A DNA stretch of 33,398 bases from Bordetella parapertussis (GCA_945906935.1 CAMDSO010000039.1:1-33398); one strand, 5' to 3'; positions 15,812 through 24,803 are shown, counted from the first letter of the stretch. Numbers and translations are program-made. The notes: generated by a model not told the origin, from the sequence alone.

Positions 15812-17545
15812 ATGGCAAAAGAAAAACGCGGCATGCGTCGTGGACTCACTGCATACGGCGACGAGGATTTTTCGCTTTTCCTGCGCACCGCCTTCATCAA
15901 GGCGATGGGCTATAGCGACGACGCGCTTGATCGTCCGATTATTGGTATCACCAATACCTTCAGCGGTTTCAATGCCTGCCATCGCAACGTGCCCGAACTG
16001 ATCGAGGCCGTGAAGCGCGGCGTCATGCTCGCCGGCGGGCTGCCGGTGGAGTTTCCAACGATCACGCTGCATGAATCGTTTGCGCATCCGACCTCGATGT
16101 TTCTGCGCAATCTGATGTCGATGGATACCGAGGAAATGATACGCGCGCAGCCGGTTGATTCGACGGTGCTGATCGGCGGTTGCGACAAAACCGTGCCGGC
16201 GCTGCTGATGGGCGCAGCGAGTGCGGATGTGCCGGCGATCATGCTGGTGACCGGGCCGATGATCACCGGCGACCACAAGGGGGAACGTCTGGGCGCTTGC
16301 ACCGACTGCCGCCGTTTCTGGGCGCGTTTCCGTGCCGGTGAAATCGATCAGCCGGAAATGAAGGAGATCGAAGCGAAACTCGCGCCGAGTGCCGGCACCT
16401 GCATGGTGATGGGTACGGCGAGCACCATGGCCTGTGTGACCGAGGCGATGGGCATGATGCTGCCGGGCGGTGCCTGCATTCCAGCGGTGATGGCCGAGCG
16501 CCTGCGTAACGCCGAAGCGACGGGGACCCGCGCGGTGGCGATCGCCAAGGAGAAACTCACGCCGTCGCGCATCATGACCGCGGACGCCTTCGAAAACGGT
16601 TTGCGTATGCTGCTCGCTATCGGCGGCTCGACCAACGCTATTGTGCATATGGCGGCGATGGCGGGGCGTCTCGGTATCGAGCTTGATCTTGAGGGGTTTG
16701 ATCGCATGGGCCGCGACACGCCGGTGCTGGTCGACCTGAAGCCGACCGGCCAGCATTACATGGAAGATCTCGATAAAGCTGGAGGTGTCACCACCATCCT
16801 GCGCGAATTGATGCCACAACTCAAATTAAAGGCGCTGACCATCACCGGCAAAACGCTCGGCCAGAATATCAAGGCGGCACCGGCGGGTTGGAAGCAGGAG
16901 GTAGTGCGTCCGTTTAACAATCCGATCTTCAAGGGTGGCAGCATCGCCGTGTTGCGCGGTAACCTCGCACCCGATGGCGCCATCGTCAAACAGGCCGCAG
17001 CCTCGCCCAAACTGATGCAGCACGAGGGCCGCGCCGTGGTGTTCGATTCGCTGCCAGATATGGCGGCGCGTATCGATTCGCCCGAACTTGATGTGACGCC
17101 GGACGATATTCTCGTGCTGCGTAATGCCGGGCCGATTGGTGCGCCGGGCATGCCGGAGGCTGGTTACATTCCAATTCCGAAGAAGCTCGCGCAGAAGGGC
17201 CTCAAAGATATGCTGCGTATGTCGGATGCGCGCATGAGTGGCACGGCGTTTGGCGCCATTGTTTTGCATATCACGCCGGAGTCGGCGGTGGGCGGGCCGC
17301 TGGCGCTGGTGAAGAATGGCGATCGCATTCGTCTGGATGTGAAAAATCGCAAACTCGAATTGCTGGTGTCGGATGAAGAGCTGGCGGCGCGGCGCAAAAA
17401 ATGGAAGGCGCCCAAGCCGCGCAAGGGTGACGAACGTGGTTACCGCAAGTTGTTCATGGATACGGTACAGCAGGCTGACAAGGGCTGCGATTTTGAATTC
17501 CTCACCGCGCCGCTGACCAAACGTACGCCGTCGGCCAAGCGTTGA
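15812..17545 (+). CDS. IlvD/Edd-family iron-sulfur dehydratase, sugar-acid (pentonate) type
   Basis: This 577-residue protein belongs to the IlvD/Edd family, which dehydrates 2,3-dihydroxy acids with an iron-sulfur cluster. Cluster-type cysteines lie in GFNACHRN, IGGCDKT and SAGTCMVMGTASTM. The LGACTDCRRFWARFRAGEID block is typical of the clade acting on L-arabonate, D-xylonate and similar sugar acids rather than of true IlvD. The ATG at 15812 opens the conserved MAKEKRGMRRGLTAYGDEDF start; the longer frame from 15653 has no family support. The next gene starts immediately after the stop codon. It is divergent from oxyR. The exact substrate is not resolvable, and branched-chain dihydroxy-acid dehydratase remains possible. 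Confidence 0.85.
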   Translation: MAKEKRGMRRGLTAYGDEDFSLFLRTAFIKAMGYSDDALDRPIIGITNTFSGFNACHRNVPELIEAVKRGVMLAGGLPVEFPTITLHESFAHPTSMFLRNLMSMDTEEMIRAQPVDSTVLIGGCDKTVPALLMGAASADVPAIMLVTGPMITGDHKGERLGACTDCRRFWARFRAGEIDQPEMKEIEAKLAPSAGTCMVMGTASTMACVTEAMGMMLPGGACIPAVMAERLRNAEATGTRAVAIAKEKLTPSRIMTADAFENGLRMLLAIGGSTNAIVHMAAMAGRLGIELDLEGFDRMGRDTPVLVDLKPTGQHYMEDLDKAGGVTTILRELMPQLKLKALTITGKTLGQNIKAAPAGWKQEVVRPFNNPIFKGGSIAVLRGNLAPDGAIVKQAAASPKLMQHEGRAVVFDSLPDMAARIDSPELDVTPDDILVLRNAGPIGAPGMPEAGYIPIPKKLAQKGLKDMLRMSDARMSGTAFGAIVLHITPESAVGGPLALVKNGDRIRLDVKNRKLELLVSDEELAARRKKWKAPKPRKGDERGYRKLFMDTVQQADKGCDFEFLTAPLTKRTPSAKR

Positions 17546-18382
17546 ATGAACGGCCAGATTGTCGCGATTCTGGAAAACCGGCTTGGCGCGCAAATGGTCG
17601 AGCTGGTGCGCAAGCGCGGCGGTCAGCCACTGCATGCGCCGGCGCTCTCCGAAGTGCCTGATCTTGATCCCGCTTTCATCGTCCGGCTGATCACCGAATG
17701 GGAGGCGGCACCGGTGAAGGTGGTGGTGTTTCAAACCGGCGTTGGCACGCGCGCCCTGTTCAAGGCGAGCGATGAACTCGGACTCACCGCGCGCTTGCTG
17801 ACACTGTTGTCGGCTTCTACGGTGCTGGTGCGCGGGCCGAAGCCGACGGGCGCCTTGACCTCGCGCGGCGTGCGTATCGATTTGACTGCGGGCGACCCTT
17901 ACACCACCGCTGAAATTATTACCTTATTGTCTGCGCTGCCGTTGCAGGGCGAGCGTGTGGTGGTGCAGCGCTACGGCGGCAAAAATCTCGAACTCGAAGC
18001 GTGGCTGCAGGCGCAGGGCGCGACGGTGCTGGAAATTCCGGTGTATCGCTGGTCGATGCCCGAGGACACCGCGCCACTGGCCGCCTTGATCGCCGCACTC
18101 GCCGAGAGCAGCGTGGCGGCGGTGGTGTTTACCAGTGCCTCGCAGGTGCACAATCTGTTTGCCTTCGCGCAACAACAGAACGTGGCTGCTACGGCGTCGA
18201 CCGCCTCGACCGCCTCGACCGCGATCACTACACTCGTGGAACATCTGAATGCATCGAAGGTGGTGTCGATCGGTCCGGTCTGTAGCGTAGCATTGAGGCA
18301 ATACGGCGTGCAGCCGCAGGTCGAGGCGAACCCGCCGAAACTCGGCCCCTTGATGAGCGCGCTCGACGCGGCGCTGGCGTAA
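17546..18382 (+). CDS. HemD-like uroporphyrinogen-III synthase family protein
   Basis: This 278-residue protein has the two-lobe alternating alpha/beta pattern of uroporphyrinogen-III synthase, the enzyme that closes hydroxymethylbilane into the tetrapyrrole ring. Family-like segments are the N-terminal NRLGAQMVELVRKRGGQPLH, the middle VVVQRYGGKNLELEAWLQAQ with VYRW, and VVFTSASQVHNLF near the C-terminus. It starts directly after the dehydratase stop (TGA then ATG), which is unusual because hemD normally follows hemC. An Ala-Thr-Ser repeat (about 217-228) is encoded by an imperfect 9-bp microsatellite at about 18190-18222. It could be a second HemD-fold protein with another role, as such stand-alone paralogues are common. 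Confidence 0.72.
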   Translation: MNGQIVAILENRLGAQMVELVRKRGGQPLHAPALSEVPDLDPAFIVRLITEWEAAPVKVVVFQTGVGTRALFKASDELGLTARLLTLLSASTVLVRGPKPTGALTSRGVRIDLTAGDPYTTAEIITLLSALPLQGERVVVQRYGGKNLELEAWLQAQGATVLEIPVYRWSMPEDTAPLAALIAALAESSVAAVVFTSASQVHNLFAFAQQQNVAATASTASTASTAITTLVEHLNASKVVSIGPVCSVALRQYGVQPQVEANPPKLGPLMSALDAALA

Positions 18383-18399
18383 TTGCTTCTTATTCATTT

Positions 18400-18858
18400 A
18401 TGAGTGCACCGCAATGGATGTCGCCGCTGTCAGGCGCGCTGGCGTTTGCGGCCTTATGGATCGCGGTGACCTGGCTGCTGTCCCATACCAGCGGCTGGGT
18501 CCGGCTGGCGCAACGTTATCGCGCTGATCGCGAGGCCCGGGGCATACCGGTACGCGTGCGCGCAGCGCGCATGGGGCGCGGTTCGCTCGGTCGCTATCGC
18601 AATGTGTTGACGCTGTGGGTGAGTGCCGACGGATTTCATCTGCGCCTGCTGTTTTTTTTGCGCATCAACAGTCCGGATTTGTTTTTTCCCTGGCCTGAGG
18701 TGACGGTCACCCAGGGCCGGTATTTGTTTTTTGATTATGTCGAGCTGACTTTTCAACAAGCACCGCAGATTCCGTTGCGTATATACGGCCAATCCGCCGA
18801 ACGGCTGCGTGAAGCGGCGGGGACCGACTGGCCTGCGGAAAAATCATTGCCTGTGTGA
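18400..18858 (+). CDS. Small hypothetical membrane protein
   Basis: This 152-residue protein is of unknown function. One membrane helix is clear near the N-terminus (LSGALAFAALWIAVTWLLSH, about 10-29), followed by a basic stretch. The remainder is beta-rich, with a second hydrophobic patch LRLLFFLRINSPDLFFPW and the FFPWPEVTV segment. Such short anchored beta domains occur in uncharacterised proteins. It begins 17 bp after the HemD-like gene in the same direction, so it is probably co-transcribed with it. I recognise no family. Confidence 0.6.
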   Translation: MSAPQWMSPLSGALAFAALWIAVTWLLSHTSGWVRLAQRYRADREARGIPVRVRAARMGRGSLGRYRNVLTLWVSADGFHLRLLFFLRINSPDLFFPWPEVTVTQGRYLFFDYVELTFQQAPQIPLRIYGQSAERLREAAGTDWPAEKSLPV

Positions 18859-18878
18859 TTATCGATGCCCCGTGGTCA

Positions 18879-19334
18879 TCAAACCTGAACGGACACCGTT
18901 TCAGTTGAAGCGGCCAGTGCCGCCGCGAGTATCGCCCAGGGCAGCGCGGCGCAGGGCGTGCGCGAGGGAAGATCACGCACCGTCTTGAGTAGCGCATGCC
19001 GCATCGGATCGTCGTCGGCGGCCGCTGGTGGTTCGGCGTGTTTGAGTAGCGCCGCGCTGATGGCAGGCACTGAGATCGCCAACTGCGCGACGTTTTGTTC
19101 ACGCACGTATTCGGACATCATCGATGCCGATGCCATAGACACGCCGCAGCAGCTGCATTGATACGCAAGTTCCTCGACTCGATCTGCGCTGATACGCACG
19201 TACACGGTCATCTCATCGCCGCAGAGCGGATTGATGTCGTAGGCCTGGTGGGTGGCGTCATCAAGCACGCGGTAAGCGCGTGCGTTCCTGATCTGATCCA
19301 TGACGCGTTCGTCGTAGCCGCGGGCGTCTGCCAT
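18879..19334 (-). CDS. SufU/IscU-like iron-sulfur cluster scaffold protein
   Basis: This 151-residue protein has the NifU N-terminal fold signature. The three ligand-type cysteines are NPLCGDE, YQCSCCGVSMASASMMSEY (the GCxxSxAS block of the family, with an extra Cys pair) and PSRTPCAALPWAIL, which matches the C..L.W motif of SufU. Such proteins receive sulfur from a cysteine desulfurase and assemble or transfer Fe-S clusters in the cytoplasm. The usual SufS partner and other suf genes are not adjacent, so it looks like an orphan. It is convergent with the membrane-protein gene (20-bp gap) and downstream of the EamA transporter. Whether it supplies the nearby Fe-S dehydratase is speculation. 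Confidence 0.75.
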   Translation of the reverse strand: MADARGYDERVMDQIRNARAYRVLDDATHQAYDINPLCGDEMTVYVRISADRVEELAYQCSCCGVSMASASMMSEYVREQNVAQLAISVPAISAALLKHAEPPAAADDDPMRHALLKTVRDLPSRTPCAALPWAILAAALAASTETVSVQV

Positions 19335-19450
19335 AGCCTACGCTCCGGACGTTTGAGGGCATGCGTTTTTGTGCGTAGCGGGAAGCTTGGCGTTGATTCT
19401 AGTGTGACGTGCCAGTACGACGGTTTGCGCTGGCGCAAAGCGCCGCGTGA

Positions 19451-20353
19451 TCAGGACTCGTTGGCGACCGCCCGGGGTTTGCGCAGCACCAGTGCCACTC
19501 CTGTGACGCCGATCAGCATGCCGGTCAGGGCCAGCCAGTCGAGCTGCTCTTCGAAGGCGAACCACGCCATGGCGGCGGTGGCTAGTGGTGTGAGATAAAA
19601 CAGGCTCGATACGCGTGTTGCTTCGCCGTGTTTGATCAACACAAACAGCAGCGAGACGGCGCCGATCGACAGCACCAGAGCGAGCCAGCCAATGGCGAAA
19701 ATAAAGCGTGTATTCCATTCGATATGCATGGTTTCGGTCAGCAGCGCCAGTGGCAGCAGCACAGCGAAGGCGGCGACAAATTGGATCACCGAACCGGCGC
19801 GCAGATCAAAGCTCGGGCAATAGCGTTTTTGATAGAGGGTGCCGGCGGTAATCGCACACAGTGCTTCGAGCGCCCACGCCACACTGACCGGATCAAGGCC
19901 TTGCAGACCGATCTTTGGCCAGACCACCATCGCCACACCGCCGAAGCCGAGTGCGAGGCCCAGCCATTGCACGCGCGAGACGCGCTCGCCCAGCAGCGGG
20001 GCGGCAGCGAAGGCGGTGAGTATGGGTTGCAGGCCGGTGATCAGCGCGATCATGCCGGCGGGCATGCCGTGATAGACCGCGGAAAAACAGCCACTGAGAT
20101 AACCGCCCTGCATCAGGATGCCGGCGATTGCGATGTGGCCCGCTGCGCCTTTACTCTGCGGCCAGCTGACGCGCAACAACAAAGACAGCGGCAGCATGAT
20201 GGAGAGCACCACGCTAAAGCGCAGCAGTAATACTGTAAAGGGTTCGGCATATTGCACGCCCAGGCGTGCGCCGATGAAGCCGCTGCTCCACAGAATGACG
20301 AAGAGGGCGGGGGCTAACGCGTATGCTGCGCTGGCACCGTCCCGGTTCGTCAT
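19451..20353 (-). CDS. EamA/DMT-superfamily membrane transporter
   Basis: This roughly 300-residue inner-membrane protein has ten predicted helices arranged as two EamA repeats. The N-terminal repeat begins LFVILWSSGFIGARLGVQYA and the C-terminal one includes ATRVSSLFYLTPLATAAMAW with the Glu-rich FEEQLDW loop. Members export metabolites or amino acids, but the substrate cannot be predicted. ATG 20353 is chosen over GTG 20359 because GAGG sits at the right distance. It lies just downstream of typA on the same strand (34-bp gap), so it may be partly co-transcribed with it. Confidence 0.85.
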   Translation of the reverse strand: MTNRDGASAAYALAPALFVILWSSGFIGARLGVQYAEPFTVLLLRFSVVLSIMLPLSLLLRVSWPQSKGAAGHIAIAGILMQGGYLSGCFSAVYHGMPAGMIALITGLQPILTAFAAAPLLGERVSRVQWLGLALGFGGVAMVVWPKIGLQGLDPVSVAWALEALCAITAGTLYQKRYCPSFDLRAGSVIQFVAAFAVLLPLALLTETMHIEWNTRFIFAIGWLALVLSIGAVSLLFVLIKHGEATRVSSLFYLTPLATAAMAWFAFEEQLDWLALTGMLIGVTGVALVLRKPRAVANES

Positions 20354-20387
20354 TTGCACCTCTGCGGTCGCTTAGACCCGCAGATGC

Positions 20388-22202
20388 TTAGGCGGCTGCG
20401 CGTGAGGCGCGCTTGCGATCCTGCTCCGACAGATGACGCTTGCGGATACGGATCGACTTCGGTGTGATCTCGACCAGTTCGTCATCGGAGATGAATTCAA
20501 TCGCCGATTCCAGCGTGACCTGTACCGGCGGCACCAGGCGCACCGCCTCATCGGTGCCCGAGGCGCGCACGTTGGTGAGTTGTTTGCCCTTGACCGGATT
20601 GACGACGAGATCGTTGTCACGGCTGTGGATGCCGATGACGATGCCTTCATACAACGGGTCGCCGGGGCTGACGAACATGCGGCCGCGTTCCTGCAACTTC
20701 CACAGGGCGTAGGCGACGGCTTCGCCGGATTCAGCTGAGATCAGCACGCCGTTGCGGCGCTCGGCCATGTCCGGTTTCATCGGACCGTAGTCGTCGAAGA
20801 CGTGGCTCATCAGACCGGTGCCGCGGGTGGAGGTCATGAACTCCGACTGGAAGCCGATGAGGCCGCGTGCCGGAATGCGATAATCAAGACGCACGCGGCC
20901 CTTGCCGTCCGGCGCCATGTCCTGCAGATCGCCGCGCCGTGCGCCCAGCGCTTCCATGATCGTGCCCTGATTGGTTTCTTCGACATCGACCGTCAGCAGT
21001 TCGTAAGGCTCTTGTTTCTCGCCGTCGATTTCTTTGATAACGACGCGCGGACGCGAGACGGCCAGCTCGTAGCCCTCACGACGCATATTTTCAAGCAGGA
21101 TGGTCAGGTGCAGTTCGCCACGGCCACAGACTTCGAACACGTCCGCGTCGGCGGTCTCGGTCACACGCAGGGCCACGTTGGCCATTAATTCGCGTTGCAG
21201 ACGCTCGCGCAACTGGCGGCTGGTGACGAATTTGCCTTCACGTCCGGCCAGCGGCGAAGTGTTGACCTGAAAGTTCATGGTCAGCGTCGGCTCGTCCACT
21301 TTGAGCAACGGCAATGCATCGGGATGCTCGGTGTCGGTGATGGTGACGCCAATGCCGATTTGCTCGATGCCGTTCACCAATACGATGTCGCCGGCTTCGG
21401 CTTGATCGACCGTGGTGCGTTCAAGACCCTTGAACACCTGGATCTGATTGACTTTCGCATTCACTGGCGTCGAGTCCGGGCCGTTAAGCACGCTGACCTG
21501 CTGGCCTGACTTGATGGTGCCGCGCGTAATGCGGCCGATGCCGATACGCCCGACGTAGCTCGAATAATCCAGTGAACAGATCTGCAGTTGCAGCGGACCG
21601 TTAGGATCGTCAGCGCGCACTGGCACGTTCTTCAGAATAGCTTCGAACAGCGGCTTCAGATTGTCGCTCTTTTGGGCGAGATCTTCGGTCGCCCAGCCTT
21701 CGAGGGCGGATGCGTAGACAATCGGGAAGTCGAGCTGTTCCTCGGTGGCGCCGAGTTTGTCGAACAAATCAAAGGTATGGTTGATGACCCAGTCAGGGCG
21801 TGCGCCAGGACGGTCGACTTTATTGACGACAACGATGGGCTTCAAGCCGAGGGCCAGTGCCTTGCGCGTGACAAAGCGCGTCTGCGGCATTGGGCCTTCA
21901 ACGGCATCGACGAGTAGCAGCACGCTGTCGACCATCGACAGCACGCGCTCGACTTCGCCACCGAAGTCGGCGTGGCCCGGTGTGTCGACGATGTTGATGT
22001 GGGTGCCGCCATAGGTCACGGCGCAGTTTTTTGCCAGAATCGTAATGCCGCGCTCTTTCTCGATATCGTTCGAGTCCATCACCCGTTCTTCGATATGCTG
22101 GTGTGCAGCAAACGTGCCGGACTGGCGCAGGAGTTTGTCGACCAGCGTGGTTTTGCCGTGGTCAACGTGGGCGATAATGGCGATATTGCGAATGGCGCGC
22201 AT
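20388..22202 (-). CDS. typA: Ribosome-associated GTPase TypA/BipA
   Basis: This 604-residue translational GTPase is complete. The G domain has the P-loop [10 protein letters not shown], switch I with [20 protein letters not shown] (G3), NKVDRPGA (G4) and the SALEGW region (G5). Elongation-factor-type domain II, the EF-G-like domains and the BipA-specific C-terminal domain follow ([20 protein letters not shown] at the end). BipA binds the 70S ribosome and helps large-subunit assembly and stress adaptation, especially in the cold. The length matches the family exactly. A perfect 7-bp hairpin lies 38 bases upstream of the ATG. Confidence 0.97.
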   Translation of the reverse strand: MRAIRNIAIIAHVDHGKTTLVDKLLRQSGTFAAHQHIEERVMDSNDIEKERGITILAKNCAVTYGGTHINIVDTPGHADFGGEVERVLSMVDSVLLLVDAVEGPMPQTRFVTRKALALGLKPIVVVNKVDRPGARPDWVINHTFDLFDKLGATEEQLDFPIVYASALEGWATEDLAQKSDNLKPLFEAILKNVPVRADDPNGPLQLQICSLDYSSYVGRIGIGRITRGTIKSGQQVSVLNGPDSTPVNAKVNQIQVFKGLERTTVDQAEAGDIVLVNGIEQIGIGVTITDTEHPDALPLLKVDEPTLTMNFQVNTSPLAGREGKFVTSRQLRERLQRELMANVALRVTETADADVFEVCGRGELHLTILLENMRREGYELAVSRPRVVIKEIDGEKQEPYELLTVDVEETNQGTIMEALGARRGDLQDMAPDGKGRVRLDYRIPARGLIGFQSEFMTSTRGTGLMSHVFDDYGPMKPDMAERRNGVLISAESGEAVAYALWKLQERGRMFVSPGDPLYEGIVIGIHSRDNDLVVNPVKGKQLTNVRASGTDEAVRLVPPVQVTLESAIEFISDDELVEITPKSIRIRKRHLSEQDRKRASRAAA

Positions 22203-22594
22203 GGTGCGACCCTTGGGGGTGTTTTGAAAAGCGCGCGACTATAGCACAAGTGGTGCTATTGCCTTGAATTTTTTGGGGATATCGTAATATTGCTGCAATG
22301 CAGGCATGGACTTCGCGCAGTTCTTTAAGTCCTTTTCGGTAAGTGCGTAAATTAATTCGCTATTTTCATTAGTTTTCTGTATATTGCGCGCACCTCGAAG
22401 CGGCCCCGGCCGAAAAACTCCGAGTTGCATCTGTCCCTGACCCCTTCGTTTCAGCTTCCTTCCTCGAATAGCTGCTTCTGCCACGGTTAGCGACGATACC
22501 CGTGCGCTGACGGCATTCGCCTGTCGCTTATTGCGGCAGACATTCCAGTCTGCAGGTCTGCGCTTTTGTTGTTTTTTTTGTTACGAAAGCCACC
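22203..22594. other. Gap between divergent typA and rhlE: hairpin and REP-like motif
   Basis: This 392-bp stretch carries the promoters of the divergent typA and helicase genes. ATAGCAC/GTGCTAT with loop AAGTG (22241-22259) is a perfect hairpin in the typA leader or promoter, and its left edge contains TATAGT on the minus strand, a possible -10 element. At 22431-22444 the motif CTGTCCCTGACCCC resembles REP-type sequences linked to RAYT transposases and shares TGTCCCTGA with two spacers of the array at 270-635. A minus-strand frame at 22239-22484 is not supported as a gene. Confidence 0.4.
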
Positions 22595-23935
22595 ATGTCA
22601 TTTGCATCCCTTAATTTAAATGCTTCTATTCTGCAGGCGGTGACCGCCGCCGGTTACACGGCAACCACGCCGGTTCAGGCGAAATCGATCCCGCAGGCAC
22701 TGGCCGGTCAGGATCTCATGTGTTCGGCGCCCACCGGCACTGGCAAAACCGCCGCCTTCGTGCTGCCCGCTTTGCAAAAATTGCTGCAACCGGCCAAGCC
22801 TGGTCGCGGTCCGCGCGTGCTCGTGTTGACGCCGACCCGCGAGTTGGCCATGCAGGTTACCAGTGCCGTTGAAAAGTACAGCAAGTTCATGCCGCGCGTG
22901 CGCACTGGCACGGTGTTGGGCGGTATGCCTTACCCGAAACAGCGCCGTCTGCTTGAAATGCCGCTCGACATCCTGGTGGCAACGCCGGGCCGCCTGATCG
23001 ATTTCATCGATCAGGGTAAGGTGGATTTCTCGCGTCTTGAATTGCTGATTCTCGATGAGGCCGATCGCATGCTCGACATGGGCTTCATCAAGCCGGTGGA
23101 AAAAATCTCCGCCGCGACGCCGGCCGGTCGTCAGACCCTGTTGTTCTCGGCCACGCTCGACGGCGGCATTGCGAATCTGGCCAAACGCCTGTTGCGCAAT
23201 CCGCAGTTGATTGAAGTCGCGGCGCAAAAACAGCGTAACGACAACATCGAACAGCGTTTGCATTACGTCGATGACGGCAGCCACAAACATCGCCTGCTCG
23301 ATCACCTGCTGCGTGACGCCGATCTGACGCAAGCGATTGTGTTTACCGCGACCAAGCACGGTGCTGACCGTTTGTCCGCTGCGCTCAACGACAAAGGTCA
23401 TGCTTCCGCCCCGTTGCACGGCAATATGAACCAGTCGCAGCGTAACCGCACACTGGCCCGTTTGCGCAGCGGTAACGTGCGCGTGCTGGTGGCGACCGAC
23501 GTCGCCGCCCGCGGCATCGATGTCGCCAGCATTACGCACGTCATTAACTACGATCTGCCGAAAGTGGCTGAAGACTATGTGCACCGTATCGGCCGCACGG
23601 GTCGCGCTGGCGCCACCGGTATCGCGATTTCGTTCGCGGCGCCGGATGAAGGGCATCAACTCAAGCAGATCGAGCGCTACACCGGCCACCAGATCGAGCG
23701 TCATGTGGTCGAAGGCATGGAGCCGAAGGTCAAACCGCGTAGTGGCCCGCCCTCTGGCCCGCAAAAGCGTTTTGGCAACGACAAGCCGCGCCCGAGTACT
23801 GGCGGCAATGCGCGCTGGGCGGGTGCCGGCCGCGGTGATGCACGCCCGGGTGGTGGCAAATCGTTTGCTGGCAACGGTGCGCGACCGGCACGCGATGGCG
23901 CCGGTTTCGGCGCTCGTCCGCGCGGACGTGGTTAA
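22595..23935 (+). CDS. rhlE: DEAD-box RNA helicase, RhlE-type
   Basis: This 446-residue ATP-dependent RNA helicase shows all core motifs in order: Q-motif region TPVQAKSIP, motif I APTGTGKTAAF, Ia PTRELAMQ, II DEADRMLDMGF, III SAT, then in the second RecA domain VATDVAARGIDVA and HRIGRTGRAG. The C-terminal 80 residues are Gly/Arg/Pro-rich and disordered, as in RhlE proteins that act in ribosome maturation and RNA decay. A strong hairpin terminator follows 40 bp after the stop codon. The rhlE label rests on overall likeness; other DEAD-box subtypes are less probable. Confidence 0.92.
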   Translation: MSFASLNLNASILQAVTAAGYTATTPVQAKSIPQALAGQDLMCSAPTGTGKTAAFVLPALQKLLQPAKPGRGPRVLVLTPTRELAMQVTSAVEKYSKFMPRVRTGTVLGGMPYPKQRRLLEMPLDILVATPGRLIDFIDQGKVDFSRLELLILDEADRMLDMGFIKPVEKISAATPAGRQTLLFSATLDGGIANLAKRLLRNPQLIEVAAQKQRNDNIEQRLHYVDDGSHKHRLLDHLLRDADLTQAIVFTATKHGADRLSAALNDKGHASAPLHGNMNQSQRNRTLARLRSGNVRVLVATDVAARGIDVASITHVINYDLPKVAEDYVHRIGRTGRAGATGIAISFAAPDEGHQLKQIERYTGHQIERHVVEGMEPKVKPRSGPPSGPQKRFGNDKPRPSTGGNARWAGAGRGDARPGGGKSFAGNGARPARDGAGFGARPRGRG

Positions 23936-23975
23936 GACTTAACGTTGCATATTCCGGCTGCGGCCGGAACCAAAG

Positions 23976-24011
23976 GAAGGCTGACCCCGCAAGGCGTCAG
24001 CCTTCTTTATT
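23976..24011 (+). terminator. Rho-independent terminator of the helicase gene
   Basis: GAAGGCTGAC (23976-23985) pairs perfectly over 10 bp with GTCAGCCTTC (23996-24005), followed by TTTATT. It overlaps the last codons and stop of the convergent haemoglobin fragment, whose stop codon is inside the stem. Confidence 0.75.
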
Positions 24012-24296
24012 GCGCATCCAGTCGGCGGTCTTGAATAGGGAATCGAGCAGGCTTGCCTGCAAGCCGGCAGCGACGACGCAATCGTTCATCGCCTCCTGCA
24101 TACAGGCAAGCCAGGCGTCGCGCTCGGCGATGCCAAAGGCGAACGACAGATGCCGCGCACGCAGCATTGGGTGACCCAATTTTTCCGCATAGCGTGGCGG
24201 TCCACGCAGCCATCCCGACAGAAACAGGTAGAGTTTTTCGCGCGAGCCTGCAAGATCCGCCGGATGTAGTGTGCGGATCACGTCATAAGTGGGCAC
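23997..24296 (-). pseudogene. Group II truncated haemoglobin, 5'-truncated
   Basis: The 99 residues match the C-terminal two thirds of a group II truncated haemoglobin (GlbO-like oxygen-binding haem protein, usually about 130-150 residues): LHPADLAGSREKLYLFLSGW, then GHPMLRARHLSFAFGIAERD, with the haem-ligating histidine in RARH. The N-terminal helices A to C, which carry the distal-pocket Tyr, are missing. Upstream of the GTG at 24296 the frame closes within five codons, and the sequence turns into a group II intron remnant from about 24327. The missing exon is not found on the far side of the remnant (25118 on), so the gene seems to have lost its 5' end. A haem protein this short is unlikely to function. 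Confidence 0.75.
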
Positions 24297-24430
24297 GGTA
24301 TGCGACGGTCATAAGCGTGAAGGTGGGTGCGTCATACCCAGTGAGATCTGCAAGGGTGCCGAGGGGCAACCTCCGTGCTACCGACATCGAGAGGTGACGG
24401 GACGCTCATACAGAAGTCAGCAGAGGCCAT

Positions 24431-24733
24431 GTAGTCCCCTGCCAGTAGTTTGGCCTTGATCGTCGGCCAGTGTTGCTTCAGAGGGTCGTCGAACTCGTCA
24501 ATACCGATACCATCGACGCCGGCAGCGCCTTTGTTCTTGACCACCCTCCAATAGGCAGGCTTGAGGTTGCCGCGTTCGCACACGGCGTCCAGCAGCCCGC
24601 TTGTCCGCTCCCACTCCGCTTTGGTCCGCGGACGGGTCGTCACGTCAGACTCGCCGCCGCCCAAAGTCCCCTCGGGGTTCTGCCCCGATTCATCTTCGAC
24701 GGTATCCGCTTGCCGCGAATCTTCTGCCTTCAT
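24431..24733 (-). pseudogene. Group II intron maturase, N-terminal fragment (inverted)
   Basis: The 101 residues read on the minus strand match the start of intron-encoded reverse transcriptase/maturase proteins: LLDAVCERGNLKPAYWRVVK, then NKGAAGVDGIGIDEF and LKQHWPTIKAKLLAGDY. Similarity stops at 24431, where the plus-strand intron sequence resumes. The sequence upstream of the ATG (24734-24800 on the minus strand) continues as intron leader containing ATAGTAGGCGCC. The fragment is therefore flipped relative to the intron ends, and no palm or catalytic YADD region remains. Confidence 0.75.
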
Positions 24734-24803
24734 CGACTGTCCGTGTGGTCCCGCCGCCTACTCGCGGCTTTCAATGTTCGGCCCTTCCCGGCGCCTACTA
24801 TGG

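Noticed and set aside
22239-22484. 81-residue minus-strand frame upstream of typA
   Set aside because: It crosses the typA promoter hairpin and the REP-like motif, and resembles no known protein.
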